NCBI GenBank assembly: GCA_965208685.1
Contig: CBDBPL010000007.1
Span: forward strand, 1,860,001 to 1,924,000
Origin: JAJEFO01 sp965208685
GTDB lineage: Bacteria; Pseudomonadota; Alphaproteobacteria; Rhodobacterales; Rhodobacteraceae
Length of the DNA stretch: 64,000 bases
Direction of reading: 5' to 3'
Part shown: positions 8,606 through 17,293 of the stretch, piece by piece
Numbering within the stretch: the first letter of the stretch is position 1
Layout: every line of letters starts with the position of its first letter
Position numbers and translations under genes: made by a program
The notes under the pieces: generated by a model
Told to the model about the DNA's origin: nothing
The model's input: only the letters and a program-made list of their open reading frames with translations
Database searches by the model: none

Positions 8606-8623
8606 ACTAGATTTTAATCTAGT
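8606..8623. promoter_or_regulatory. Antitoxin autoregulatory operator (palindrome)
   Basis: ACTAGATT-TT-AATCTAGT is a perfect 8-bp inverted repeat with a 2-bp centre, 13 bp upstream of the antitoxin start codon. Phd/YefM-type antitoxins bind such short palindromes over their own promoter. It is AT-rich against a GC-rich background. Confidence 0.65.
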
Positions 8624-9249
8624 CTTAATTCTGCCAATGTCAAGACGTGATCGGCAATTCGGCAATTTGCCAGCTTCCCTGAAAGCACGGGTCGTGCCGA
8701 TTCAACGGGCCAGCCAGAAGTCTGTTCGAGCCTCGTTCCGTGCAAGCCTGATGGTCCACTCCCGCAGGTTGGCCAAGGAGAGAGCAGGGAATCGAGGCCA
8801 CTTGCATCGCTTCAGTGCGCCACGGAACTGTGGTCGACATCATCGCAGGCGAGATCACGCCGACCCTCGGGTGTTTGCGCGGCGCCTGCGGCCGCGTCGT
8901 ACGCCTCGGAACAACGCGATGCGATGCAGGCATGTCGTACGCCTCGGAACAACGCGATGCGATGCAGGCGCTGCGGCCGCCGAGCTGTCAAGGCCAATCG
9001 TGCGAAAGCTCCCTCATTGCCATGCCGGCTGTACAAGATGCTGATGCGGGCCAGTCTGCAAGACCTTCGGCCGTGTCGGCGGTCGGTCGTGACGCATCTA
9101 CACCCTTGGAAGGTCAGCACTGGCAGATGGCGCCAACTACCCCGATCCCGGCGGCGCACTGTCTCCGTGCAGCTTCGTGCCGACGCGCCACGGTCCGTCC
9201 GGTACCGGTTGTACGTGCGGATCGATGGGTACAGGCTCCTGGACGATGC
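8624..9249. other. Gene-free stretch with one tandem duplication
   Basis: About 620 bp between the antitoxin promoter and the isomerase stop hold no reading frame that resembles a protein family on either strand. The only structure seen is the tandem 36-bp duplication at 8896-8969. Confidence 0.5.
8896..8969. repeat. Two tandem 36-bp copies, 38-bp period
   Basis: The unit starting GTCGTACGCCTCGGAACAAC occurs identically at 8896-8931 and 8934-8969, separated by 2 bp. Each unit contains GCGATGCGATGC, itself a small internal repeat. It is not in a recognisable gene. Confidence 0.9.
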
Positions 9250-10104
9250 TCAGGACATGGAAAGCCCGGCATCGGTAGCACTTTCGACAATGAACGGCAG
9301 ACCGACCTCGATCACGTCCTCCGGTCGTTCGGCCACCGGGCGCCAAACGGCAAGGCCCGAAGCGATCTCGGGGGCGAGGTGGACGAAACTCTCCAGCGTC
9401 AAGGTGCCGTCGTAGCCGACGTCCTTCAATCCAGTGAATGTGCCCTTCCAGTCCAACGTTCCGCGTCCCGGCACGCCGCGGTTGGATTCGGAGAGATGGA
9501 CGTAACCCAGATGCTCGCCTGCATCGGCGAATCCCTGCGCCATGCCGGCCTCTTCGATGTTCATGTGATACGTGTCGAGGTGGACAAAGACATTCTCCGC
9601 ACCCACACGCTCGATCAGCTCGGCACCTTGCCTCGCGGTGTTCAGAAGGTGGGTCTCATAGCGGTTGCAGGGCTCGATCCCGAGTTTCATGTTGAGGTCA
9701 CGCGCCTTGCCGGAAACCCTTTCGACAAGGCGGCAGATCGCGTCAAGCTCTGCCGCGGTCACCGGCGCGCCCGAGCGCTTGCCTATGGTGCCATATGTAA
9801 CGCCTGAAAGCGCCCCGGCCCCGGCATCGCGGGCGACCTTCAGGGCGAATCCAAGATAGTCGGCGACTTCGTCTGGCCGGATCGACACGTCCATTTCGGC
9901 GGGCAGGCCCAGCGAGCATACGATCTCGACCTCGTTGCGCTCTGCGGCTCGGCGAGTGCCGGCGCTGTCGTAGTTCTGCGGATCCAGAAGCGGCGTTTCG
10001 ATCACGCTGACCCCGTGAGCGGTGATCTGCGGCAGGAGCGCGTCCGCCTCGGCAGGGTTCCAGAGAGGTGCAAAGGCAAGACTGTGCAATCCAAGTCTTG
10101 GCAT
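9250..10104 (-). CDS. Sugar isomerase/epimerase, D-psicose/D-tagatose 3-epimerase-like
   Basis: The protein has 284 residues from ATG 10104. It is a xylose-isomerase-like TIM barrel: metal ligands are visible as E in KLGIEPCNRYETH, D-x-x-H in VHLDTYHMNIEE, H in YVHLSESNRG and the final E in LTLESFVH. This ligand set is typical of ketose 3-epimerases. Its start lies 8 bp after the stop of a sugar ABC ATPase gene, so it probably converts the imported sugar. Exact sugar specificity is not deducible. Confidence in the family is high, in the substrate low. Confidence 0.85.
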   Translation of the reverse strand: MPRLGLHSLAFAPLWNPAEADALLPQITAHGVSVIETPLLDPQNYDSAGTRRAAERNEVEIVCSLGLPAEMDVSIRPDEVADYLGFALKVARDAGAGALSGVTYGTIGKRSGAPVTAAELDAICRLVERVSGKARDLNMKLGIEPCNRYETHLLNTARQGAELIERVGAENVFVHLDTYHMNIEEAGMAQGFADAGEHLGYVHLSESNRGVPGRGTLDWKGTFTGLKDVGYDGTLTLESFVHLAPEIASGLAVWRPVAERPEDVIEVGLPFIVESATDAGLSMS

Positions 10105-10112
10105 GGGAAGCC

Positions 10113-10856
10113 TCAACCGTGGGCACCGACGATGTAGGACACGACCTCGGCCATGTCCGTTTCGTCGCGCTTGAGATCGGCAATCACGTTGCCCCGGCGC
10201 AGGACAACGATCCGCCCGCATGCCTCGAAGACGTCGTTCAGGCGGTGACTGATCAGGATCGTGGCGATGCCCTCGGCGCGCATCTGTTCGATCAGCTTCA
10301 GGACGCTCTCGACCTCACGCACCGCCAACGCCGCCGTGGGTTCGTCCATGATCACCAGCTTGGGCTTGAACGTAAGCGCGCGTGCAATGGCGATGGTCTG
10401 CTGCTGCCCGCCCGAAAGCATGCCGACCGGTATGTGCACCGAAGGCACGTGCACGCCAAGCCGGTCGAGCATTTCCTGCGCCTGCCGGTCGATCCTCTTC
10501 TTGTCGACGAAGGAAGGGATGAATCCAAGCATCCGCTTTGTCGGTTCGCGTCCAAGAAAGATGTTGTTGGCCACGTCCTGCTGCGCGGCCAGGGCGAGAT
10601 CCTGATAGATCATCTCTATCCCCATCTCGCGTCGCTCGCCTGGATCCAGACGGGTGACGTCAGTGCCGTCGAAGCTGATGTTGCCCTTGTCGGTGGAATA
10701 GACGCCGGTGATGGACTTCATGAGAGTGGACTTGCCCGCGCCGTTGTCGCCGACCAGGCCCAGTACCTGGCCGGCATCGACGTTCAGGTCCACTCCGTGC
10801 AGCACCTGAACCGCGCCAAAGCTCTTTTCGACGCCGGAAAGTTCGAGGATGCTCAT
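10113..10856 (-). CDS. Sugar ABC transporter ATPase, single-domain (FrcA-like)
   Basis: The protein has 247 residues from ATG 10856, overlapping the permease stop by 4 bp (ATGA). Walker A is GDNGAGKST (36-44), the signature LSGGQQQTIAIARAL, and Walker B LVIMDEPTAAL. RbsA/XylG ATPases of this importer class carry two fused ABC domains; this one has only one, as in rhizobial FrcA of the fructose/ribose/mannose system. It powers the importer formed with the next two upstream genes. Confidence 0.92.
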   Translation of the reverse strand: MSILELSGVEKSFGAVQVLHGVDLNVDAGQVLGLVGDNGAGKSTLMKSITGVYSTDKGNISFDGTDVTRLDPGERREMGIEMIYQDLALAAQQDVANNIFLGREPTKRMLGFIPSFVDKKRIDRQAQEMLDRLGVHVPSVHIPVGMLSGGQQQTIAIARALTFKPKLVIMDEPTAALAVREVESVLKLIEQMRAEGIATILISHRLNDVFEACGRIVVLRRGNVIADLKRDETDMAEVVSYIVGAHG

Positions 10857-11824
10857 TGCAGCGTCCTCCCCCTGGTGCGGATCTGGTCGAGCCAGACCGC
10901 GGCAATCAGAACGGCACCGATGGCCATCTGCTGGTAGTAGGCCTGCACGGCCATCAAGTTCAGCCCGTTCTGCAGGACGCCCATGATCAGTGCGCCGATC
11001 ATTGTGCCGAGGATGGACCCGCGGCCGCCGAACAGGTTGGTGCCGCCGATGATTGCCGCAGTGATGGCCAGAAGTTCGTAGCTCAGCCCTGCCGTCGGAT
11101 CGCCGGTATTCACCCGTGCGGTGAAGATGAGTCCGGCAATCCCTGCCATGAGGCCCGAGATCGTGTAGAGCATCATGCGCTGGCGGCGCACGTTGATGCC
11201 GGTGGCGCGTGCCGAGTTTTCGTTGTCGCCCAAGGCCAGCGTGTGGTGCCCGAAGGGCGTGTGGGCCAGGATGTAATGTGCAACCAGTGCGACGGCGACC
11301 AGTATGAAGACCGGCGTCGGGATGCCCCAGGGCCGGGCCTGGCCGAGGAACAGGATCTCGGGCGGCAGGCCATAGATTCCGCGCCCGTCCGAGATGATCA
11401 GCGCCAGGCCGCGGGCGATGCCAAGCATGCCCAGCGTGACGATGAAGGCGGGCACATGCCCACGGGTGATGATGAACCCGTTCACCGCTCCAGCGGCAGC
11501 CCCCGCGCCAAGGGATCCGATGATCGCGAAGTACCAAGGCCATTCCAGGGTGACGACAAGCGCCGCACCGCTGACGGAGGCAAGGCCCAGCACCGAGCCC
11601 AGGGACAGGTCGATCCCGGCGGCGCTGATCACGTAGGTCGCGCCGATGGCAAGGATGCCGAAGGTCGCCGAGGCCAGGATGATGTTGAAGAAGTTGTTCG
11701 CGGTCAGGAAGACCCGCACGCCCGAGCCTGTCACGGGCGAAAGGATCGCCATCGCCACGGCCAGACCGACAAGCACGGCGAGGGATTCCGGTCGCACGTG
11801 AGTCCGTTCCAGAAGCTTCAGCAT
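10853..11824 (-). CDS. Sugar ABC transporter permease (RbsC/FrcC-like)
   Basis: The protein has 323 residues with about 8-10 hydrophobic helices. The segment YVISAAGIDLSLGSVLGLASV is the hallmark of BPD_transp_2 permeases (shown here in part: GIDLSLGSVLGL). GTNLFGGRGSILGTMIGALI follows in the second half, also typical. It forms the membrane channel of a CUT2-type monosaccharide importer. The ATPase gene overlaps its stop by 4 bp and the binding-protein gene precedes it by 51 bp, so order is binding protein, permease, ATPase, isomerase. Confidence 0.92.
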   Translation of the reverse strand: MLKLLERTHVRPESLAVLVGLAVAMAILSPVTGSGVRVFLTANNFFNIILASATFGILAIGATYVISAAGIDLSLGSVLGLASVSGAALVVTLEWPWYFAIIGSLGAGAAAGAVNGFIITRGHVPAFIVTLGMLGIARGLALIISDGRGIYGLPPEILFLGQARPWGIPTPVFILVAVALVAHYILAHTPFGHHTLALGDNENSARATGINVRRQRMMLYTISGLMAGIAGLIFTARVNTGDPTAGLSYELLAITAAIIGGTNLFGGRGSILGTMIGALIMGVLQNGLNLMAVQAYYQQMAIGAVLIAAVWLDQIRTRGRTLQ

Positions 11825-11875
11825 CTGCCCTGCCTCGGGATTGGCGGCCCGGGCGAGCCGGGCCGCCGTGTCACG

Positions 11876-12823
11876 CTACTTGACGTATTCCAGCATCGGG
11901 TCGGTGCCGGCATCCAGGATCTCCTTGGTCAGCACCATCGTGGGCACAAAGATCCAGTCCTCGTAGTCGCCACCGGCCTTCACCATCTCGACCGCCTGCT
12001 TGCCAACCAGGTACGGCAGCTGGGCCACCGAGGCGTTCAATCGGCCCGCCTTGATGGATTTCACGGCGTCCGAGTTGCCGTCGACTCCGATCACGATCAC
12101 GTCGCCGCCCTTGCCCGCGGCATAGACGGTCTCCACCGCGCCCAGCGCCATGCCGTCGTTGGCAGCAAAGATGGCAACCAGGTCGGGATGCGAGGTCAGG
12201 ATGTCATTTGTGATGTTGGCCGCCTTGCCGCGGTCCCAGTCGCCCGGCAACGAGGCCACGATTTCAAGGCCCGGCGCCAGCTCGGCCAGCTTTTCGGCGA
12301 AGCCTCTGGCGCGTTTCTGGCCGGTGATGTTCCCCGAGAGGCCTTCGATCACCAGGACCGGGCCGCTCGCTTCGGCACCCAGCTGGCCGACCAGCCATTC
12401 GGCGCCTTGGCCGCCGGCGGCGACGTTGTCCGACCCGATCGAGAAGGCGATCTCGACTCCGGCATCGGCGGCAATCGCGTGGTCGAGGTTGCCGTCAAGG
12501 TCGACGACCGGGATGCCCATTTCGTTGGCCCGCTTGAGGCATGGCAGCAGGATGGTCGAGTTGATCGCGGCAGTGATCATCGCGTCAGGCTGACGCTCCA
12601 GCATGGTGTTGCAGACGTTTAGCTGCGGCTCGGCCGCCTGGTCGCTTTCGACCGCCTGCAGGTAGTACTCCACGCCGGCGGCCTCGGCGCCTTCACGAAC
12701 GCCCAGTTCCATCGCCCCCCAGAACGGGTTCGCAAGCGTCTTCATGAGCACGCCATAGGTTTCGGCATGAACCGGCAGCGCGATCAGTGCGGTGACGGCC
12801 GCGGCAGCTAGTCTCTTAAGCAT
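11876..12823 (-). CDS. Sugar-binding protein of CUT2 ABC importer (FrcB/RbsB-like)
   Basis: The protein has 315 residues from ATG 12823, which has a strong GGAGGAAT site 4-5 bp upstream; a longer open frame to 12877 lacks this. Residues 1-20 are a signal peptide (LAAAAVTALIALPVHAE). Family marks: TLANPFWGAMELGVREGA, PVVDLDGNLDH, and IFAANDGMALGAVETV hinge segment. It is a periplasmic monosaccharide receptor. It is first gene of the four-gene sugar operon. The TAGTGGG operator seen elsewhere in the island is not found upstream of it. Confidence 0.92.
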   Translation of the reverse strand: MLKRLAAAAVTALIALPVHAETYGVLMKTLANPFWGAMELGVREGAEAAGVEYYLQAVESDQAAEPQLNVCNTMLERQPDAMITAAINSTILLPCLKRANEMGIPVVDLDGNLDHAIAADAGVEIAFSIGSDNVAAGGQGAEWLVGQLGAEASGPVLVIEGLSGNITGQKRARGFAEKLAELAPGLEIVASLPGDWDRGKAANITNDILTSHPDLVAIFAANDGMALGAVETVYAAGKGGDVIVIGVDGNSDAVKSIKAGRLNASVAQLPYLVGKQAVEMVKAGGDYEDWIFVPTMVLTKEILDAGTDPMLEYVK

Positions 12824-13054
12824 TTGATTCCTCCAATTTGTTGAGCCTTGCGGGACTCTGCATTCATGCAATTTCACTTCTTTTTTGGTCCGGCCGGAAA
12901 AGGAGGCCGGTCAAGGCATCGAAGCGTCCCTCGGGCATGCCGACAACGTCAAGTCCGCGACATGCAGGGAAACAGTTCCGCTGCCTTGGCCGAATCCGTA
13001 ACAGAAGCCCGGGGTCTTGTCACAGTGATTCTGGCGAACCGAAGGCTGTTCATT

Positions 13055-13301
13055 TCAGCGCCGGCAGACTGTCAGGTTGACGAGCGCTCGGATGCTTCGG
13101 GATTGTTCAGGGATGCCTTCCATCATCCCCTTCAGGTCGAGATTCATGACCTTTTGACGTGCGGTTGGCGGGTGACGCGGAAGCATCCCTGCATGTCGGC
13201 CTGGCGGGCGGTCTGCCGTTGATCTTGGCATAGGTGCGGACGAACGCCAGGCATTGGCCTTGCTTCTCGGTGAGCCCGGCATGAGAGAGGTGGCGTGGCA
13301 C
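13055..13301 (-). pseudogene. Relic of a small LexA-like winged-helix protein
   Basis: From ATG 13301 one frame reads LTEKQGQCLAFVRTYAKING RPPA (split here), a good match to the N-terminus of small LexA-N-domain proteins. The match then moves to a second frame (QADMQGCFRVT, near 13190) and to a third (KGMMEGIPEQSRSIRALV, near 13110-13150). Together the pieces give a ~75-residue winged-helix protein broken by two frameshifts. The flanks (12824-13054 and 13302-13400) show no gene. Intact homologues are common in proteobacteria as unassigned DNA-binding proteins. Confidence 0.65.
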
Positions 13302-13400
13302 TGCGGTCTGACTCTTCCTTGTATCCAGGAATGCGACGACACCGATGCACGTAGCCCAACGGGACCGATGTCGCCATGGTGCCTCGCGCCGCTGGGCCGA

Positions 13401-14555
13401 CTACCCCTTCACGGCGCCGGCGGTCAGTCCCGACACGATTTGCCTTTGGAAGACCAGCACGAGCACGAACAGCGGTGCGGTGATGGAGACGGCTGCGGCG
13501 ATTGCCTGCACTTCGTCCGACGCCGTGGTCTCTCTGTTGAACATGTTGGCGATGGCGGGCACCATGGTCATGTTCTGAGCATCCAGAAGCAGGGATGTCA
13601 CGAGGAAATCATTGTAGGCCAACAGGAAACTGAACAACCCCGTGGTGATCACGCCGGGCCACATGACCGGCACGATGACGCGTCTGAACGCCCCGAAGTG
13701 AGAACATCCGTCGACCCGCGCGGCTTCATCCAGCTCTGCCGGGATGTTCTGGAAGAATGACCTCAGCATCCAGATCGTGAAAGGCTGGTTGATGGCGACA
13801 AGGACGGCAATGATCGCCCAGGGCTTTCCGTAGAGTGTCGGTGCCGCGTCGCCGAAGATTGGGGCAAGCCACTCCGCTGACGTGATGAAATACGGCAGGT
13901 AGCCTGCGACAAGAACCGAATGCGGAAGCGCCCTGAACACCAGCGCGACGACCAGCAGCCAGAAGGCGATGACCGAATCCGATCGCGCGAGACCATAGCC
14001 CGCGAGCGTGCCGACAGTCAGGGAGACCAGCACGACGCCGCTCGTCACGATCATCGAGTTGGCGAAGTTTCGGGTGAAGCCGCGGTCGATCCAGACGGCC
14101 TCGTAGTGCTCCGTCGTCAGGCCCACAATGCTGGTTCCAAGCGGGCCCAGCACCGGGTTCAGCACGCCCAGGACCGCGGGCAGCACGACAACCAGCAACA
14201 CCAGCGAGACAAGGGTGTAGGCGCCGCCGCCAACCAGCCAGGATATCCCGGTCCGGCCATTGGGCGCGTATTCGACGACCTTGCGGGGAAGCCAGCGGAT
14301 CGCCTGCCGAACCAGTATCCCCGCAAGCGCCAGCCCCAAGAGGACATCGATGAGGGACAGTCCGCCAATGTTGGCACGCGTGTGCGGCCCGAAGATCACC
14401 CGGAAAGGATTTGAATCGAAGGCGTCAATGGGCGTCTTGAAGCTCATGACCGCGATCCAGGCGATCGGGAATGCGGCCACTATGCACCAGAACGCCAGAA
14501 ACCCGTTCGACAGGACCTTCAGGCTCATCGGCTGGCGCAGGGCGGCGCTCGACAC
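13401..14555 (-). CDS. Carbohydrate ABC transporter permease (MalG-like)
   Basis: The protein has 384 residues from GTG 14555, chosen because AGGGGAG lies 8 bp upstream and the start falls 4 bp after the previous stop; an earlier in-frame GTG at 14579 lacks such a site. The EAA loop is ELDEAARVDGCSHFGAFRRV with GVITTGLFSFLLAYNDF after it. It is longer than typical MalG (~280) because of an extra N-terminal region of about 100 residues with more hydrophobic segments. It is the inner-membrane subunit of a CUT1-type importer. Confidence 0.88.
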   Translation of the reverse strand: MSSAALRQPMSLKVLSNGFLAFWCIVAAFPIAWIAVMSFKTPIDAFDSNPFRVIFGPHTRANIGGLSLIDVLLGLALAGILVRQAIRWLPRKVVEYAPNGRTGISWLVGGGAYTLVSLVLLVVVLPAVLGVLNPVLGPLGTSIVGLTTEHYEAVWIDRGFTRNFANSMIVTSGVVLVSLTVGTLAGYGLARSDSVIAFWLLVVALVFRALPHSVLVAGYLPYFITSAEWLAPIFGDAAPTLYGKPWAIIAVLVAINQPFTIWMLRSFFQNIPAELDEAARVDGCSHFGAFRRVIVPVMWPGVITTGLFSFLLAYNDFLVTSLLLDAQNMTMVPAIANMFNRETTASDEVQAIAAAVSITAPLFVLVLVFQRQIVSGLTAGAVKG

Positions 14556-14559
14556 GGTG

Positions 14560-15579
14560 CTAGCTCCCCTGCCGGTCACGCCAGACCCGGCGCAGCGGAA
14601 GCCCGAGCAGGACCGCGACCCCGATCATCGTCAGGATCGCGCTCGCCGAAGCACGGCTGATTGCGCGCGCGCCGGTGCCGTCCTGAAGCAGGAACTCGTA
14701 GGTCAGCCATTGCAGCGAGATGACGTAGGCGGAGGCGGAAAAGCCGACTATCTCCTCAAACACCCGGTAGGCGTCCATCAGGTGGATGAGCGTCAGGAAA
14801 ATCACCAACGGCATCAGGTGCGGAATGATGACGTATCGCAGCCGCTGCCACCGCGTTGCCCCATCGATGATTGCCGCTTCCACAGAGTCGTTGTTGACGG
14901 TCTGAAGGCCCGCGTAGAAGACCACGAACGCGAAAGGCGCCACGTGCCAGACCCTGTACATGTACATCATCAACTCTATGGTCCAGGCCTGGGCGAACAT
15001 GGCGATGTCCCTGTCCAGCCACCATTCAAGCCCTGCCGTAAGGATGCCGTCGCCGATGAAAAGCCAGCGGATCGACAGCGCCCCTATCACCGGCGTGATG
15101 ACGAAGGGAAGGAGCGAGACAAAGATCACCGGCCCCTTGATGCGCTGCAGCGTGTTGTTGACCGCAAGCGCAATGAGCAACCCGGTGCCCAGCACAAGCG
15201 GCAGCGTCAGGATCGTGAAGACAAGCGTGAACCGCAGCGCCGACCAGAAGCGAATGTTCATCAGCTCCCGCCAGCTTCCATTCGAGATCGCGGAGCGCAG
15301 CTTCTCGGGCTCGATCACGTTGCGGTAGCTCTGCAGCCCGACAAAGGTCGTCTGTGTCAGGATCCTTCCGTTTTCGTCCAGGAGCGGCCGGGTCTTCAAT
15401 TCGGTCGAACAGACCGAGCCCAGGAGACCCGGCGTGCAGGTCTCGACCTCTACCTGTTCGTAGACAGGCTGCGTGACATGGACGCTAAGCCAGAGAATCG
15501 AGATGAGCGGGGCGGCGATGAAGAGGACCATCATGAAGACCGAAGGGCCCACGAAAAACGCGAAGGTCTTTTTCTTCAT
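14560..15579 (-). CDS. Carbohydrate ABC transporter permease (MalF-like)
   Basis: The protein has 339 residues from ATG 15579 with GAGGCGGGG upstream. It begins MKKKTFAFFVGPSVFMMVLF, a first membrane segment, followed by a periplasmic loop (about 40-95) and a further five segments. The EAA-type motif is AAIIDGATRWQRLRYVIIPHL. It pairs with the MalG-like protein encoded 4 bp downstream. No ATPase gene lies in this cluster, so an ATPase encoded elsewhere must be used. Confidence 0.88.
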   Translation of the reverse strand: MKKKTFAFFVGPSVFMMVLFIAAPLISILWLSVHVTQPVYEQVEVETCTPGLLGSVCSTELKTRPLLDENGRILTQTTFVGLQSYRNVIEPEKLRSAISNGSWRELMNIRFWSALRFTLVFTILTLPLVLGTGLLIALAVNNTLQRIKGPVIFVSLLPFVITPVIGALSIRWLFIGDGILTAGLEWWLDRDIAMFAQAWTIELMMYMYRVWHVAPFAFVVFYAGLQTVNNDSVEAAIIDGATRWQRLRYVIIPHLMPLVIFLTLIHLMDAYRVFEEIVGFSASAYVISLQWLTYEFLLQDGTGARAISRASASAILTMIGVAVLLGLPLRRVWRDRQGS

Positions 15580-15651
15580 CTGCCCCGCCTCGGCCGTGAA
15601 GGTCGGGTGCCAATGTCCAACCTGGCACCCGACCATTCTTGCGTCGCCGCC

Positions 15652-16854
15652 TTACTTCAGCAAGCCCTTTTCCTTGGCGTCGGAAACATAGGCGGCCTCG
15701 ATGTCGGCAAGCGTCGTCGCCGCGTCCTTGTCGCCCGTCATGAAGGCGGCAAGGCCCGATCCCAACGCGCTGTGCATCGACCCGATGTACTTGTTCATCG
15801 GATAGGGCACGGCGTCCCCGGCAGCGGTATCGAATGCTCCCTTGGCCGCGGCGCCCGGCACGAAGCCCTTGGCCAGCCAGATCGCGTCGTCATTGTTGGC
15901 CTGGATCACGTCTTCGGCCATCGAGGCGACGATCAGCTTCATTGCGGCCGCCGCCTCCTCGTCTGAGATGTTCTTGGCGATCGCCCAGCCGTCCCACCAG
16001 ATCGTCGAGGCAATGCGCTCCGCGCCGCGCAGGCCAGCTGCCATCACGACCTTTCCGGAGACGGTGGATTCGGCCGGATCGTTCACTGCGCCCGCGCGTG
16101 ACGCCCAGAGGTTCGCCATGGCGATCTTGCCCTGCTGCATCTGCTTGGTGACGAAAGTCGTGTCGGAGACCAGGTACTCGGGATCCATGAGAGGCGCGAG
16201 CCTCGCCATCCGCTCCAGGACAGCGATGCCCTTCTCGTTGTTGATCGAAGGAGTCCAGTCGGCGTTGAAGAACTCGCCTCCCTCGCCGAGGTAGTGGTTG
16301 ACGAAGACGAAGGCCAGGTTCCAGCCGTCCTTCATGTAGTGGCCGATCGGATAGTCAACCACACCGGCGGCCTGGATCTTCTCGGCCGCCGCGATGTACT
16401 CGTCCCATGTCGTCGGCACGGCGATGCCAAGGTCGCTCAGGATGTCCTCGCGATACATGAGATGCTGCGTGTTCGCGAACGCGGCGACCGCCATTGTCTT
16501 GCCATCGATCTCGATGAACTGGTTGGGATTCAATCCGGACCCGTGCGCTGCGATCAGGTCGTCGAGCGGGCGCAGCAGGTCTGCGTCGATCATTGGCACG
16601 GACGTGGAGTTCGTGAGCGACGTCATCGAGTAGAGCGACGGATTGGCCGAAAACGCATCGACGATCTTCAGCCGGTGATCCTTGTCGAGCTCGCTCTCCA
16701 CGTTTCCGCAGCCGGCCATGACGCCGGTCATGATCTCGTAGGCCGGAAAGGCGTTCGAGATCGTCTTCACCGGCACGGTGTTCGTGCAATCGGCGAAGCC
16801 CATGTTGGCCGACATCGCCATCGCGCCTGCCAGCAGGATATGTCTTGGTTTCAT
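15652..16854 (-). CDS. Extracellular solute-binding protein of CUT1 ABC importer
   Basis: The protein has 400 residues from ATG 16854, with GGGGAG 7 bp upstream. Residues 1-21 form a signal peptide ending GFADC. The family 1 solute-binding fold is shown by NTQHLMYREDILSDLGIAVP and TTWDEYIAAAEKI, and by the C-terminal SGLAAFMTGDKDAATTL helix. It is the receptor for the MalF/G-like pair downstream. Its promoter carries operator site C, placing this importer in the shared regulon. The ligand is unknown; sugars, polyols and glycosides are all known for the family. Confidence 0.9.
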   Translation of the reverse strand: MKPRHILLAGAMAMSANMGFADCTNTVPVKTISNAFPAYEIMTGVMAGCGNVESELDKDHRLKIVDAFSANPSLYSMTSLTNSTSVPMIDADLLRPLDDLIAAHGSGLNPNQFIEIDGKTMAVAAFANTQHLMYREDILSDLGIAVPTTWDEYIAAAEKIQAAGVVDYPIGHYMKDGWNLAFVFVNHYLGEGGEFFNADWTPSINNEKGIAVLERMARLAPLMDPEYLVSDTTFVTKQMQQGKIAMANLWASRAGAVNDPAESTVSGKVVMAAGLRGAERIASTIWWDGWAIAKNISDEEAAAAMKLIVASMAEDVIQANNDDAIWLAKGFVPGAAAKGAFDTAAGDAVPYPMNKYIGSMHSALGSGLAAFMTGDKDAATTLADIEAAYVSDAKEKGLLK

Positions 16855-17025
16855 GTTGGAACTCCCCATTGTCCAATTGCCCCATGCGGGCGGATTGACG
16901 GCAGATTGGCCCGCCTACTTAGTCATGAAAGACCCTAAGCATGCCGCACTTCGCCATGATTCACTCGGTCACGCAGTCCGGGATCTCGACGCCATGTGGC
17001 AATTTTCCCCAGCCCCAGCATGATC

Positions 17026-17059
17026 TGCCCACCATGTTCCCACTAAGCGAAATAGTCAA
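17026..17059 (-). promoter_or_regulatory. Promoter with direct-repeat operator, site C
   Basis: Minus-strand TTGACT (17059-17054) and CATGGT (17036-17031) are 17 bp apart. The operator (17045-17026) lies in the spacer and over the -10: TAGTGGG then TGGTGGG, 11-bp period. It faces the MalEFG-like operon. Outside the operator, the flank GTCAACGGGAT is shared with site E (22799-22809). Confidence 0.6.
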
Positions 17060-17235
17060 CGGGATTCTGGCTTGCCTTCTTCCGCAATGCCGGGAAACTC
17101 CCATGCCGCGCCGTGCCCGAACACGGCGGAGGTCCGATTCGGGCAAGACTGCAACAAGGCCGTGGGCAACTCGTGTCCCGTCTCGTCCTGCCGTCCGTCG
17201 ATTCGGCCCGTCCTTCTTCCAGGACGAGATTCTCC

Positions 17236-17264
17236 TTGCACTCTGCCCATTTTCTGCCCACTAA
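17236..17264 (+). promoter_or_regulatory. Promoter with direct-repeat operator, site D
   Basis: Plus-strand TTGCAC (17236-17241) and CACTAA (17259-17264) are 17 bp apart. The operator (17244-17263) has CCCA cores at 17246-17249 and 17257-17260 and overlaps the -10. Predicted transcription starts about 20-25 bp before the LigM-like start codon, leaving just room for its GGGAGG site. It resembles site B closely. Confidence 0.6.
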
Positions 17265-17293
17265 TGGCGGCGATGGAAACGGGAGGATCGGGA

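Noticed and set aside
10856..12622. Long plus-strand open frame opposite the sugar importer
   Set aside because: Antisense shadow of clear ABC transporter genes; no family-like segment.
14260..15966. Long plus-strand open frame opposite the MalFG-like genes
   Set aside because: Low-complexity Arg/Asp/His-rich antisense shadow.
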